IMG/VR virus record: IMGVR_UViG_3300022822_000064
Location: 1-29,377 of that record
Length of the DNA stretch: 29,377 bases
Direction: 5' to 3' (one strand)
Source of the DNA: a virus
Position numbers and translations under genes: made by a program. The notes beneath the pieces were generated by a model that ran no database searches, was not told where the DNA came from, and worked only from the letters and a program-made list of their open reading frames with translations. Shown in pieces: positions 6,363 to 14,244 of the stretch. The stretch's first letter is position 1; each line of letters begins with the position of its first letter.

Positions 6363-6955
6363 CTACCATTTTTGTTGATCGTGAGTCGCAATCGACAAAG
6401 GCTCAGTTAGCCACGCTTACCCAACAGGACGGCGACGACAAGCAGATAGTGGCTGGCTCTGACCATCCGCTTATAACGATAGACATCAATCATCAGCGTT
6501 TGCATGAGGGCCGGGGCTTTTACTCTCATGTGTTTAGAGACACAAACAACAAGTTAGCTGACAACGCATCTATTGATATGGTGCTTGCCGCCGCCCCGGG
6601 TGTTTCTCCGCATTTATCCTACACGGCTGAGTGCGGCGCTGCGGCTGAGATCTATTTGTACGAAGGAACTGTCACTAGTGGTGGCACAACGTACACGCCA
6701 GTATGTAGGCGCAGAGTTAATCCGCAGACAAGTGATGTGGCGATGGTAGTTGACCCGACTGTTTCAAGCGTCGGGACGGTGTTGTCGGCCACGTTTCTAG
6801 ACGGAGGCGCTGCAAGCGGCAGCAGCAAAAACGCCGGTGGCCACATTGAAAGTTTAGAGTGGGTGCTTAACCCGCTAACAAATTACATGGTGCGATTAAC
6901 TAACAAGTCTGGGTCATCCGAAGTCGCCCACCTCTCACTTTACTGGTACGAATAA
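6359..6955 (+). CDS. Putative virion structural protein upstream of the portal
   Basis: 198 residues from ATG 6359. It is beta-rich, with the ordered pattern I-D-I-N-H-Q-R-L-H-E-G, G-F-Y-S-H-V-F, A-E-I-Y-L-Y-E-G-T-V, a D-P-T-V segment and a C-terminal E-W-V-L-N-P-L-T-N-Y-M-V-R-L-T-N. This 'E-W-x-L-x-P-x-T-N-Y' ending is common to phage structural proteins of about 200 residues that bind the capsid or neck. No signal peptide or membrane segment. It joins the portal gene through a TAATG overlap at 6953-6957. The exact location in the virion (decoration, neck or fibre-like) cannot be told. Confidence 0.6.
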   Translation: MTTIFVDRESQSTKAQLATLTQQDGDDKQIVAGSDHPLITIDINHQRLHEGRGFYSHVFRDTNNKLADNASIDMVLAAAPGVSPHLSYTAECGAAAEIYLYEGTVTSGGTTYTPVCRRRVNPQTSDVAMVVDPTVSSVGTVLSATFLDGGAASGSSKNAGGHIESLEWVLNPLTNYMVRLTNKSGSSEVAHLSLYWYE

Positions 6956-8562
6956 TGGCACCTAAAAAATTATCGGTTGAAAAAATACTTCAGCGCCAAA
7001 AAATAGCGCAAACACGCAAAGAAGACTTTCGCAGCCTTTACGAAGACGCCTACGAGTTTGCTTTACCGCAACGTAACTTGTACAGCGGGGACTACGAAAG
7101 CAACCACACTGGCCGCAAAAAAATGACGCGGGTGTTTGACTCGACTGCAATTGGATCTACCCAGCGCTTTGCCAACAAACTGCAATCTGGCATTTTCCCA
7201 TCTCAGCGCAAGTGGTGCAGGTTGGAGCCGGGTACCGAGATACCGTTTGAGCGCCGAGCCGAAGCGCAGCGAGCACTTGATCTCTACCTTGAGAAAATGT
7301 TTGCCGTTCTAAAGCAGTCTAATTTTGACATAGCCATTGGCGAGTTTTTGCTTGACCTGTCTGTTGGCACGGCAGTTATGATGGTGCAGCCCGGTGACGC
7401 GGTAAACCCAATTAACTTTATCCCAGTGCCTCAGTACTTGGTGTCGTTTGAAGAGGGTGTAAACGGTCAGGTGGACAACGTCTACCGCAAGATGCGTATT
7501 AAAGGCGAGTCTATTGCGCAGCAGTGGTCTGACGCAGTTATCCCGCCAGAGCTACAACGCAAGATTGAAGAGAAGCCCACTGAAGAGGTGGACTTGATCG
7601 AAGCTACCGTCTACGACTACGACCGTGGCGATTACTGCTACCACGTTATTCACGAGAAGAGCAATTCGGAGTTAGTTTACCGGCGCAAGAAGACAAGCCC
7701 ATGGGTTGTGTCGCGCTACATGAAAGTGGCAGGCGAGATCTATGGCCGAGGTCCGGTGCTGACTGCTCTGCCAGACATCAAGACGCTAAACAAGACGCTC
7801 GAGTTGTTGCTTAAAAACGCATCGCTTGCAATCACGGGTGTGTACACCGCAGCCGACGACGGCGTGCTTAACCCGGCCACTGTGCGAATCGTACCGGGTG
7901 CCATCATTCCAGTTGCCCGCAATGGCGGACCGCAAGGCGAGGCCCTTAAGCCGCTACCACGCGCCGGTGACTTTAACGTAAGCCAGATCATCATCACAGA
8001 CTTGCGTCAAAACATTAAACGCATTTTACTGGATGAGTCACTGCCGCCTGACAACATGAGCGCACGATCAGCAACTGAGATTGTTGAGCGCATGAAAGAG
8101 TTGTCACAAAATCTTGGCAGCGCGTTTGGCCGATTGATTAACGAGACAATGATTCCGTTGGTCAGCAAGGTGCTGGAGGTCATGGACGAGGGCGGCATGA
8201 TTGACCTGCCGTTGCGAGTCAATGGTTTGGAGGTAAAGGTCACGGCCACGTCACCACTGGCCATGGCGCAAAGCATGGATGAGATCAACTCAATCATCCA
8301 GTATCAGCAGATTGCGCAAAGTCTTGGACCAGAAGGCCAGTTGGCCGTAAAGGTTGGCGAGACTTTGGACTACATCGGCGACAAGCTAGGCATTCCAGCA
8401 ATGCTGCGTAACACGGCAGAAGAACGCGCCGCGTTAATTCAGCAGATGACGCAGCAAGCAGCAATGGCCGAGCAGGCTGCCCAGGCGCAAGGCCCGCAAG
8501 GCATGCCGGCTGAAGGCCAGCCGCCCGAGATGGGTGGACAACAGCAGCAGGGCATGGCATGA
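6955..8562 (+). CDS. Portal / podovirus head-to-tail connector protein
   Basis: 535 residues from ATG 6955. The N-terminus (R-S-L-Y-E-D-A-Y-E-F-A-L-P-Q-R, then R-V-F-D-S-T-A-I, F-A-N-K-L-Q-S-G-I-F-P, W-C-R-L-E-P-G) is diagnostic of the podovirus head-tail connector family (T7 gp8 / Bbp17-region type). Later landmarks are G-R-G-P-V-L-T-A-L-P-D-I-K-T-L-N and M-S-A-R-S-A-T-E-I-V-E-R. Twelve copies are expected to form the ring at the single capsid vertex through which DNA is pumped and ejected. The C-terminal 50 residues are Gln/Ala/Gly/Pro-rich and probably disordered or barrel-extending. Its length equals that of T7 gp8. The 3' end overlaps the next gene by 4 bases (ATGA). Confidence 0.95.
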   Translation: MAPKKLSVEKILQRQKIAQTRKEDFRSLYEDAYEFALPQRNLYSGDYESNHTGRKKMTRVFDSTAIGSTQRFANKLQSGIFPSQRKWCRLEPGTEIPFERRAEAQRALDLYLEKMFAVLKQSNFDIAIGEFLLDLSVGTAVMMVQPGDAVNPINFIPVPQYLVSFEEGVNGQVDNVYRKMRIKGESIAQQWSDAVIPPELQRKIEEKPTEEVDLIEATVYDYDRGDYCYHVIHEKSNSELVYRRKKTSPWVVSRYMKVAGEIYGRGPVLTALPDIKTLNKTLELLLKNASLAITGVYTAADDGVLNPATVRIVPGAIIPVARNGGPQGEALKPLPRAGDFNVSQIIITDLRQNIKRILLDESLPPDNMSARSATEIVERMKELSQNLGSAFGRLINETMIPLVSKVLEVMDEGGMIDLPLRVNGLEVKVTATSPLAMAQSMDEINSIIQYQQIAQSLGPEGQLAVKVGETLDYIGDKLGIPAMLRNTAEERAALIQQMTQQAAMAEQAAQAQGPQGMPAEGQPPEMGGQQQQGMA

Positions 8563-8813
8563 GTTGGGAAGACTTAGAGTCCATCGCTCAACCGGCCGAA
8601 ATAGATCAAAGCGTATTGGACGTTAACATTTTGATGGCTAGGGCTTTTGAGTCCGAAGCCGGCAAAAAGGTACTGGCACACTTGCGACAGTTCTACCTAG
8701 AGCAGCCGTGCTGGGAACCCGGCGCGGATTCCTCTTTTGGGCAATGGAGGGAAGGGCAGAATTCTGTCATCCGCGATATTGAAGCCCGCATCCGAAAGGC
8801 AAAACATAAATGA
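8559..8813 (+). CDS. Bbp19-like small protein
   Basis: 84 residues from ATG 8559. The core A-R-A-F-E-S-E-A-G-K-K-V-L-A-H-L-R-Q-F-Y followed by W-E-P-G-A-D-S and R-E-G-Q-N-S-V-I-R-D-I-E-A-R-I corresponds to the Bbp19-like family. These are short proteins always encoded between the portal and scaffold genes in this type of podophage. The family function is not established; the syntenic position suggests a head assembly or virion-associated role. It is coupled on both sides by ATGA overlaps. Confidence 0.8.
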   Translation: MSWEDLESIAQPAEIDQSVLDVNILMARAFESEAGKKVLAHLRQFYLEQPCWEPGADSSFGQWREGQNSVIRDIEARIRKAKHK

Positions 8814-9562
8814 CCGATGAAGCAAATGACAACTCCGGCCTGCTAGACAGCGTTAGCGCTGACGAACAGCAGACAACCGAGAGCCAAGAGCAAGACATCG
8901 CACACCAGCAAGTAGATAAAGAAACTCCGCTGGAGAGGCCAGACTTTTGGCCGGAAAAATTTTGGAACAAAGATTCAAATGAGCCTGACCTTGAAGGTAT
9001 CAGCAAGTCTTATTCCGAGCTAGAAAAGCAATTCCGCTCTGGCAAACACAAGGCACCAGAAGACGGGAACTACAGCCTAGATGGTCTTGAGAATATCTCT
9101 GCCGAAGATCCAGTTGTAAAGACTTACATGGGCTGGGCTGCTAAGTACGGCTTGTCCCAGCAGGCTTTTGGCGAATTGGCGTCGCAAATTACGGCAATGG
9201 GCGACAACCAAGAGGCCGAAGCGCAACTAAGCATAAAGCAGGAGCGCGAAGCTTTAGGCCCTAATGCAGACGCCATCATCAACAACATGGCTACTTGGGC
9301 GCAGGGCCTTGTCAGCAAGGGCATTTGGAGCAAGTCCGACTTTGATGAGTTCAAGGTTTGGGGTGGCACTGCTAATGGCTTGCAAGCTTTGATGAAACTG
9401 CGCGGCACATACGAGGGCCGCATACCAGCTACATCAGTTGCGCCTAGCTCTGCAATGAGTAAGGATGAGTTGCAAGAGATGGTGGGCAAGCCGGAGTATT
9501 TGACCGACCCATCGTACCGGGCCAAGGTCCAACGACTCTTTAACGAGCACTACCCAGATTAA
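8810..9562 (+). CDS. Capsid assembly scaffolding protein
   Basis: 250 residues from ATG 8810. The protein is acidic and rich in Gln/Glu, as scaffolds are. It carries the familiar podovirus scaffold motif R-P-D-F-W-P-E-K-F-W followed by D-L-E-G-I-S-K-S-Y-S-E-L-E-K-Q at about residues 43-75. A helical middle and a C-terminal helix (Y-R-A-K-V-Q-R-L-F-N-E-H-Y) follow; in related scaffolds the C-terminal helix contacts the capsid. It should guide prohead formation and then leave. Gene order portal-Bbp19-scaffold-capsid confirms the call. A strong terminator follows 24 bases after the stop. Confidence 0.88.
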   Translation: MTDEANDNSGLLDSVSADEQQTTESQEQDIAHQQVDKETPLERPDFWPEKFWNKDSNEPDLEGISKSYSELEKQFRSGKHKAPEDGNYSLDGLENISAEDPVVKTYMGWAAKYGLSQQAFGELASQITAMGDNQEAEAQLSIKQEREALGPNADAIINNMATWAQGLVSKGIWSKSDFDEFKVWGGTANGLQALMKLRGTYEGRIPATSVAPSSAMSKDELQEMVGKPEYLTDPSYRAKVQRLFNEHYPD

Positions 9563-9585
9563 GCTCAATACCCTTTTAGAGTTAC

Positions 9586-9610
9586 GCCCCTGCAAGTCAG
9601 GGGCTTTTTT
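9586..9610 (+). terminator. Intrinsic terminator after the scaffold gene
   Basis: A 7-bp GC-rich stem (GCCCCTG, 9586-9592, with CAGGGGC, 9598-9604) encloses a five-base loop and is followed at once by six T (9605-9610). It separates the scaffold transcript from the capsid promoter just downstream, allowing a separate high-level transcript for the capsid. Read-through is still likely because capsid and tail genes follow in the same direction. Confidence 0.9.
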
Positions 9611-9621
9611 ACGCCTAACAG

Positions 9622-9652
9622 TTGACAGCTAAGTGTTATTCTGCTGTAAAAT
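9622..9652 (+). promoter_or_regulatory. Strong sigma70-type promoter of the capsid gene
   Basis: A perfect TTGACA -35 lies at 9622-9627. With a 17-base spacer, TGTAAA at 9645-9650 forms a -10 preceded by TGC, an extended -10 element. TAAAAT at 9647-9652 (five of six) at 19 bases is an alternative. It starts 17 bases after the terminator's stem and about 140 bases before the capsid ATG, leaving a long leader. Host polymerase would be sufficient to drive the late genes. Confidence 0.75.
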
Positions 9653-9790
9653 GCGCGTAAGGCTAATCTGAGCAATCAGACCCTATCATTGTTGTATTCA
9701 ACACGCCGGCACCGTACTGCAAGCTAATGACCCGCATAGCGGCCAATCGACAGCGTAAATCCTAAACAAACTTTTCGTAAGGAAAACAAA

Positions 9791-10633
9791 ATGGCTATCA
9801 ATCTTAGTACAGCTTTTGTTACCCTGTTCGATGCGGAAGTAAAGCAAGCGTATCAGGCAACTGCTACATTGCGAGGCGCTGTCCGTGTTCGCTCAGGTGT
9901 TGAAGGCTTAACATACAAGTTCCCCAAAATCGGCAAGGGCGTTGCTCAAGTCCGCGTACCCCAGACTGACGTTGCTCCGTTGAATGTCAGCTACTCGCAA
10001 GTAACTGCGACCATGAGCGATTACATCGCTGCTGAGTACTCAGACATCTTCATGCAACAAAAAGTCAACTTTGACGAGCGTCGCGAGTTGGTGCAAGTTG
10101 TGTCTAACGCAATCGGCCGCCGCCAAGACCAGTTGGTGTTGGATGCGCTGAATGCTTCAAGCACTTCATTGACCGTTGCTAACAGTGTCGGTGGTGCAAC
10201 CACTAACTTGAACGTGGCCAAGCTGCGCGAAGCTAAACGTTTGATGGACGCTAACAACGTGCCAATGGAAGGTCGTACCATGATTATTCATGCCGACTCT
10301 TTGGCTTCTTTGCTAGGTGAAACCGCTGTAACCTCTTCTGACTTCAACACCGTTAAGGCGTTGGTTCAGGGCGACATCAGCACATTCTTGGGCTTCTCAT
10401 TCATCACTTTGGGCGACCGCTCAGAGGGTGGCTTGCCAATTGATGGTTCTAGCGACCGTACTGTTTACGCTTTCCACCGCGACGCGATGGGCATGGCTGA
10501 AGGTATGTCTCCTAAAACCGAAATCAACTACGTTCCTGAGAAGACATCATTCTTGGTTGCCTCAATGTTCTCTGCTGGTGCAGTTGCCATTGACGACGAC
10601 GGTATCGTAAAAATCACTTGCCGCGAGGCGTAA
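9791..10633 (+). CDS. Major capsid protein
   Basis: 280 residues from ATG 9791 with AAGGA at 9779-9783. The start A-I-N-L-S-T-A-F-V-T-L-F-D-A-E-V-K-Q-A-Y, then V-R-S-G-V-E-G-L-T-Y-K-F-P-K-I, and the later R-R-E-L-V-Q-V-V-S-N-A-I-G-R-R-Q-D-Q-L, belong to the capsid family found after Bbp19/scaffold genes in this podophage type (HK97-like fold presumed). The length is short compared with T7 gp10 (about 345), which is normal for this family. It is expressed from its own strong promoter and is followed by a small capsid-associated gene and a terminator, as expected for the most abundant virion protein. Confidence 0.93.
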   Translation: MAINLSTAFVTLFDAEVKQAYQATATLRGAVRVRSGVEGLTYKFPKIGKGVAQVRVPQTDVAPLNVSYSQVTATMSDYIAAEYSDIFMQQKVNFDERRELVQVVSNAIGRRQDQLVLDALNASSTSLTVANSVGGATTNLNVAKLREAKRLMDANNVPMEGRTMIIHADSLASLLGETAVTSSDFNTVKALVQGDISTFLGFSFITLGDRSEGGLPIDGSSDRTVYAFHRDAMGMAEGMSPKTEINYVPEKTSFLVASMFSAGAVAIDDDGIVKITCREA

Positions 10634-10643
10634 GGAGTTAAAA

Positions 10644-10922
10644 ATGGCTTTTTCAAGTACAGGTTGGACGGTAGTATCTGCCGCCAAGCGAGGTCAAGCT
10701 CCAAGCGTTTACGCATACAAAACTACTGACGCTGTTGCTGACGTGAATACCGCGGGCTATTTCAATAGCTTGTCTGACACACTAGCAGTTGGCGACTTGG
10801 TTTACTGCGTAACCAGCACCGGCACTACTGCTGTAGCAAGCCTCAACTATGTCTTAAGCAATGCTTCTGGCGTGGTTGATGTTAACGACGGCACCGTGCT
10901 GGTAAACACTGACTCTGATTAA
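10644..10922 (+). CDS. Small capsid-associated (decoration-like) protein
   Basis: 92 residues from ATG 10644 with a perfect AAGGAG at 10632-10637. It is beta-rich and low in charge: G-Y-F-N-S-L-S-D-T-L-A-V-G-D-L-V-Y-C-V-T, then V-L-S-N-A-S-G-V-V-D-V-N-D-G-T. Proteins of this layout directly follow the capsid gene in related phages and are presumed head-decorating or stabilising. It shares the capsid transcript and ends before a terminator, which suggests high expression. The function itself is inferred. Confidence 0.65.
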   Translation: MAFSSTGWTVVSAAKRGQAPSVYAYKTTDAVADVNTAGYFNSLSDTLAVGDLVYCVTSTGTTAVASLNYVLSNASGVVDVNDGTVLVNTDSD

Positions 10923-10940
10923 TCAGTGTTAATTTAAATG

Positions 10941-10980
10941 GGCCGGCCTCTAAGAATTCTTTGGGGTTGGCCTGTTTTGT
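10941..10980 (+). terminator. Intrinsic terminator after the capsid genes
   Basis: GGCCGGCCTC (10941-10950) can pair over its full 10 bases with GGGGTTGGCC (10963-10972) if G-U pairs are allowed in the RNA, around a 12-base loop, and is followed by TGTTTTGT. The loop contains a second small palindrome (AAGAATTCTT). It probably trims transcription after the capsid gene, so tail genes are made in lower amounts. Confidence 0.7.
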
Positions 10981-10992
10981 ATGAGGTAAAAA

Positions 10993-11607
10993 ATGGCTGC
11001 TGGTGATACGTCCGTCTCGATCTGTTCCGATGCTTTGCTTTTGCTTGGTGCTCGGCCCATATCCTCTTTTAATGAGGGCACAGACGCGTCAAACGTATGC
11101 GACCGCATCTACCCCGGCGTTAAACTGTCTACGTTGCAAGCTTACACTTGGGCGTTTTCGTTTAAAAAGCAAACGCTTGCTAAGACAATTAACACGCCAA
11201 TCAACACCTACAAATACGAGTATGTCTTGCCGTCTGATCGTCTTGGGACCATCCGCAGGGCTTACTCTTCAGGCGCGGCTGGTGGCGTCCCATTTACAGA
11301 CTGGGAAATCCAAGGCGACAAAGTGCTTTCCAGCGTGGAGTCAATGGCCATTGATTACCAGTTTGAGGTAGCAGAGTCTGCTATGCCTGTCTATTTTGTC
11401 CAGCTATTGCGCTACATGATGGCGTGGCATTTGTCCGAGCCAATTACTGATCAAGTCACAAAGACACAGTACTGGCAAGGCGTGTCCGTCGGCTCCCCAA
11501 GCGAAAACAATCGAGGCGGCTACTTCAGAACAGCCGCGGCAATTGATGGCCAAGGCCAAACCACCTCTGCGTTTGAGGATTTTTCGCTCATAAATGTTAG
11601 GTACTAA
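10993..11607 (+). CDS. Tail tubular protein A / head-tail adaptor (gp11-like)
   Basis: 204 residues from ATG 10993, preceded by GAGG at 10983-10986. The opening S-I-C-S-D-A-L-L-L-L-G-A-R-P-I-S-S-F-N-E-G and the segment L-Q-A-Y-T-W-A-F-S-F-K-K are typical of the T7 gp11 adaptor family. So is the later L-L-R-Y-M-M-A-W-H-L-S-E-P-I-T. Twelve copies bridge the portal and the nozzle. Length matches T7 gp11 (about 196). The next gene follows by a TAATG overlap. Confidence 0.9.
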   Translation: MAAGDTSVSICSDALLLLGARPISSFNEGTDASNVCDRIYPGVKLSTLQAYTWAFSFKKQTLAKTINTPINTYKYEYVLPSDRLGTIRRAYSSGAAGGVPFTDWEIQGDKVLSSVESMAIDYQFEVAESAMPVYFVQLLRYMMAWHLSEPITDQVTKTQYWQGVSVGSPSENNRGGYFRTAAAIDGQGQTTSAFEDFSLINVRY

Positions 11608-13586
11608 TGACACGATTAGTCCAAATACAAACAAATTTTTCTAGTGGAGAAATTGACCCGCTGTTGCGCGCCCGTGTTGATTTGGCCCAATACCAAAACG
11701 CAGCGGAGCGCTTAGAAAACGTAATTGTGCAACCGCAGGGTGGCGTCAAGCGCCGCGGCGGAATGAAGTATTTGTTTGAGCTACCAAGTGTGGCTTTACC
11801 AGAAAACGGCACTCGTTCAATAGCGTTTGAGTTTAGCGTGTCTGATCGATACATGCTGGTCTTTACGAACCAACGTATGTACGTTTTTAAAGACAAGACT
11901 TTAATTACAAACATTAACGGCAGCGGCAACGACTACCTGGCGGTGGCCGCAGTAACAAGCAGTATTTTGTCAACGATGTGCTGGACGCAAAGCGCCGACA
12001 CACTGATCGTTACACATAAAGATATAAACCCCATTCGTATTGTGCGCGAGGCCAACGACGCAACTTGGACTGTTGCAGACATATCGTTTAACAGCATTCC
12101 AAAATACGCGTTTACGCTTGCAACGTCAAACCCGGCCGGCACTATAACGCCAAGCGAAACATCTGGCAGCGTAGTTGTTACCGCGTCCAGCGCAGTGTTT
12201 AGCTCTGGCAACGTCAACCAATACATCAATGTGCAACCACAAGGACGCATGAAGATTGTGTCGTTTGTTAGCACAACCAAGCTTGAGGTCGTCACCGAGA
12301 TACCATTCTTTGACACTACCGCAGTGGCTAATGGCAACTGGGAGCTAGAGACCGACTACGAGGACGTGTGGAGTAGTGAGCGCGGATGGCCGCGCACTTG
12401 CACATTCCATGAAGGCCGCTTGTACTTTGGTGGCAGCGCGTCACGGCCATCTACGATGTGGGGCAGCAAAGTAGGTTTGTTCTTTGACTTTTTGCCGGAT
12501 CAAGTCTACGACGACGACGCTGTCGAGGCTACGCTAGACACTAATAGTTTAAACACGATCACCGACATATTAAGTGGCCGTGACTTGCAAATATTTACAA
12601 CTGGCGGTGAGTTCTATGTGCCGCAAGAGGGTTTGTCTCCTATTACCCCGTTAAACTTTTTTGCTCGCGCTGTGAGCCGCAATGGTTCTCGCGAGGGCAT
12701 TCGAGTGCAACAGTTGCAGTCCGGCACGTTGTACATCCAGCGGCAAGGTAAAGCGCTGAACGAGTTTCAGTACAGCGACACTACGTTGTCTTACATCAGT
12801 AGCAACATCAGCTTGCTGTCAAGCCATTTGATCAAGGACCCTGTAGAGTTGGCTTTGCGTAAAGCCACTAGTACAGACGAGTCTGATGCGTTGATGCTGT
12901 TAAATGGCGATGGCACCATTACGGTCTATTCAATACTACGCCAACAAAACGTTGTGGCTCCAAGTCGCATAACAACAAACGGCGAAATTAAAGATGTTGG
13001 CGTTGACATTGAAGACGTTTACACAGTAACTAAACGTGTATTTGATGATACCGACCACTACTTTGTTGAGGTGTTTGACACCGAGAAATTTACAGACTGC
13101 GCGTTCCAAGGTGGCGCCGCCAGTGGCGCTACCAGCCTGCCGCATGAGGGTGCGACCGTGCAAGTAATTGCAGATGGCAACGTGCTTGCAGATGAGGTTG
13201 TAACAAGCGGCGCAGTTACATTTGAGCGGGCAAGCGTATCGACTTATGAGGTTGGCCTTGGCTTTGACGTTACTATTCGCACACTGCCAATTGAGCCACG
13301 CATGGCTCAGGGTGTGCGCATAGGCTTTAAAAAGCGCATTGTTGAAGTTAACGCTTTGTTGTTTGAATCGCAGCATTTAATAATCAACAACGTGCTTGTG
13401 CCAATACGCACGCTTGACACGCCGGGCACGCTAGATGAGTCAACGATTGACTTCACCGGCACAAAGGTAATCAACGGCCTGCTGGGATTTACTCGCGATG
13501 CACAAATCACGGTCAGTCAAAACCTGCCGCTTAAATTAACATTGCTTGGACTTGAGTTTAAGTTGTCTGTATACGGAGGTTCATAA
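11607..13586 (+). CDS. Tail tubular protein B / tail nozzle (gp12-like)
   Basis: 659 residues from ATG 11607. The N-terminus Q-T-N-F-S-S-G-E-I-D-P-L-L-R-A-R-V-D-L-A and Q-P-Q-G-G-V-K-R-R-G-G-M is the standard start of podovirus nozzle proteins. The rest is beta-rich, including G-R-L-Y-F-G-G-S-A-S-R-P-S-T-M-W-G-S near residue 270, another family landmark. Six copies form the tip of the short tail through which DNA leaves. Length is slightly less than T7 gp12 (794). Coupled by TAATG to both neighbours. Confidence 0.9.
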   Translation: MTRLVQIQTNFSSGEIDPLLRARVDLAQYQNAAERLENVIVQPQGGVKRRGGMKYLFELPSVALPENGTRSIAFEFSVSDRYMLVFTNQRMYVFKDKTLITNINGSGNDYLAVAAVTSSILSTMCWTQSADTLIVTHKDINPIRIVREANDATWTVADISFNSIPKYAFTLATSNPAGTITPSETSGSVVVTASSAVFSSGNVNQYINVQPQGRMKIVSFVSTTKLEVVTEIPFFDTTAVANGNWELETDYEDVWSSERGWPRTCTFHEGRLYFGGSASRPSTMWGSKVGLFFDFLPDQVYDDDAVEATLDTNSLNTITDILSGRDLQIFTTGGEFYVPQEGLSPITPLNFFARAVSRNGSREGIRVQQLQSGTLYIQRQGKALNEFQYSDTTLSYISSNISLLSSHLIKDPVELALRKATSTDESDALMLLNGDGTITVYSILRQQNVVAPSRITTNGEIKDVGVDIEDVYTVTKRVFDDTDHYFVEVFDTEKFTDCAFQGGAASGATSLPHEGATVQVIADGNVLADEVVTSGAVTFERASVSTYEVGLGFDVTIRTLPIEPRMAQGVRIGFKKRIVEVNALLFESQHLIINNVLVPIRTLDTPGTLDESTIDFTGTKVINGLLGFTRDAQITVSQNLPLKLTLLGLEFKLSVYGGS

Positions 13587-14242
13587 TGAGTTGGTTTGCA
13601 CCCGCTGCCGCAGCCGCCGGCACCGCTACTGCCGCCACCACGGCGACAGCCGTTGGCACAGGTTTAACCGCCGGGGCCACAGGTTTTGGTTTAACCGCCG
13701 CCGGCGCTGGCCTTGGCTTGACAGCCTCAACCAGCGCTTTTGCTGGGGTCGGCGCTTCCGCTGCCGCAGGCGCTGGTTCTTTGTTTACAGCCGCCAACCT
13801 TGGACTTTTGTCTAGCGCTATATCTGTTGGGTCATCTCTTTACCAAGGGAAGCAGCAGGCAATTGCCTACCGCATACAGGCTATGCAGGCGTCACTTAAA
13901 GGCCGGCAAGAAGCATTGAACTACAACCGCAGAGCCTTTGATACGTTAGAGCGCAACCGACGATTGAACGCAAGTCTTAACGCCCGCGCTGCTGCTGGCG
14001 GCATTGACCCGTTTAGCGGAAGCCCGCTGACTCTTGCGGACGCCAACAATATTGCCGCATACGAAGAGGCGACCATTGATCGGGATAATGCAGAGATGGC
14101 TATCTACGGAGGCTTGGCTCAGTCGCAATCATTGCAAGCCGCCGCGGCCACGTCGCAAACATTTGGGTACTTGACTGCCGCAGCGAAAGGGGCGTCTGGA
14201 GCCGCGAGCTTCATGGACACCCGGACTCCAAGAGGCACCTAA
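13586..14242 (+). CDS. Internal virion protein, gp14-like
   Basis: 218 residues from ATG 13586. The first 75 residues are almost only Ala, Gly, Thr and Leu with long hydrophobic runs, fitting membrane insertion. Then comes a helical part (Y-Q-G-K-Q-Q-A-I-A-Y-R-I-Q-A-M-Q, R-R-A-F-D-T-L-E-R-N-R-R) and the conserved N-A-R-A-A-A-G-G-I-D-P-F-S-G-S-P element. Size, position after the nozzle, and the hydrophobic N-terminus match the smallest T7-type ejection protein (gp14), which forms the outer-membrane pore after release. Codons in the N-terminal part are strongly GCC/GGC-rich, making a GC-rich patch. Function is by analogy. Confidence 0.75.
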   Translation: MSWFAPAAAAAGTATAATTATAVGTGLTAGATGFGLTAAGAGLGLTASTSAFAGVGASAAAGAGSLFTAANLGLLSSAISVGSSLYQGKQQAIAYRIQAMQASLKGRQEALNYNRRAFDTLERNRRLNASLNARAAAGGIDPFSGSPLTLADANNIAAYEEATIDRDNAEMAIYGGLAQSQSLQAAAATSQTFGYLTAAAKGASGAASFMDTRTPRGT

Positions 14243-14244
14243 TA

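Noticed and set aside
13558-13797. Open frames on both strands over the start of the gp14-like gene
   Set aside because: They are products of the GC-rich Ala/Gly codons of the real gene; the alternative translations are Arg- or Pro/Ala-rich low complexity.
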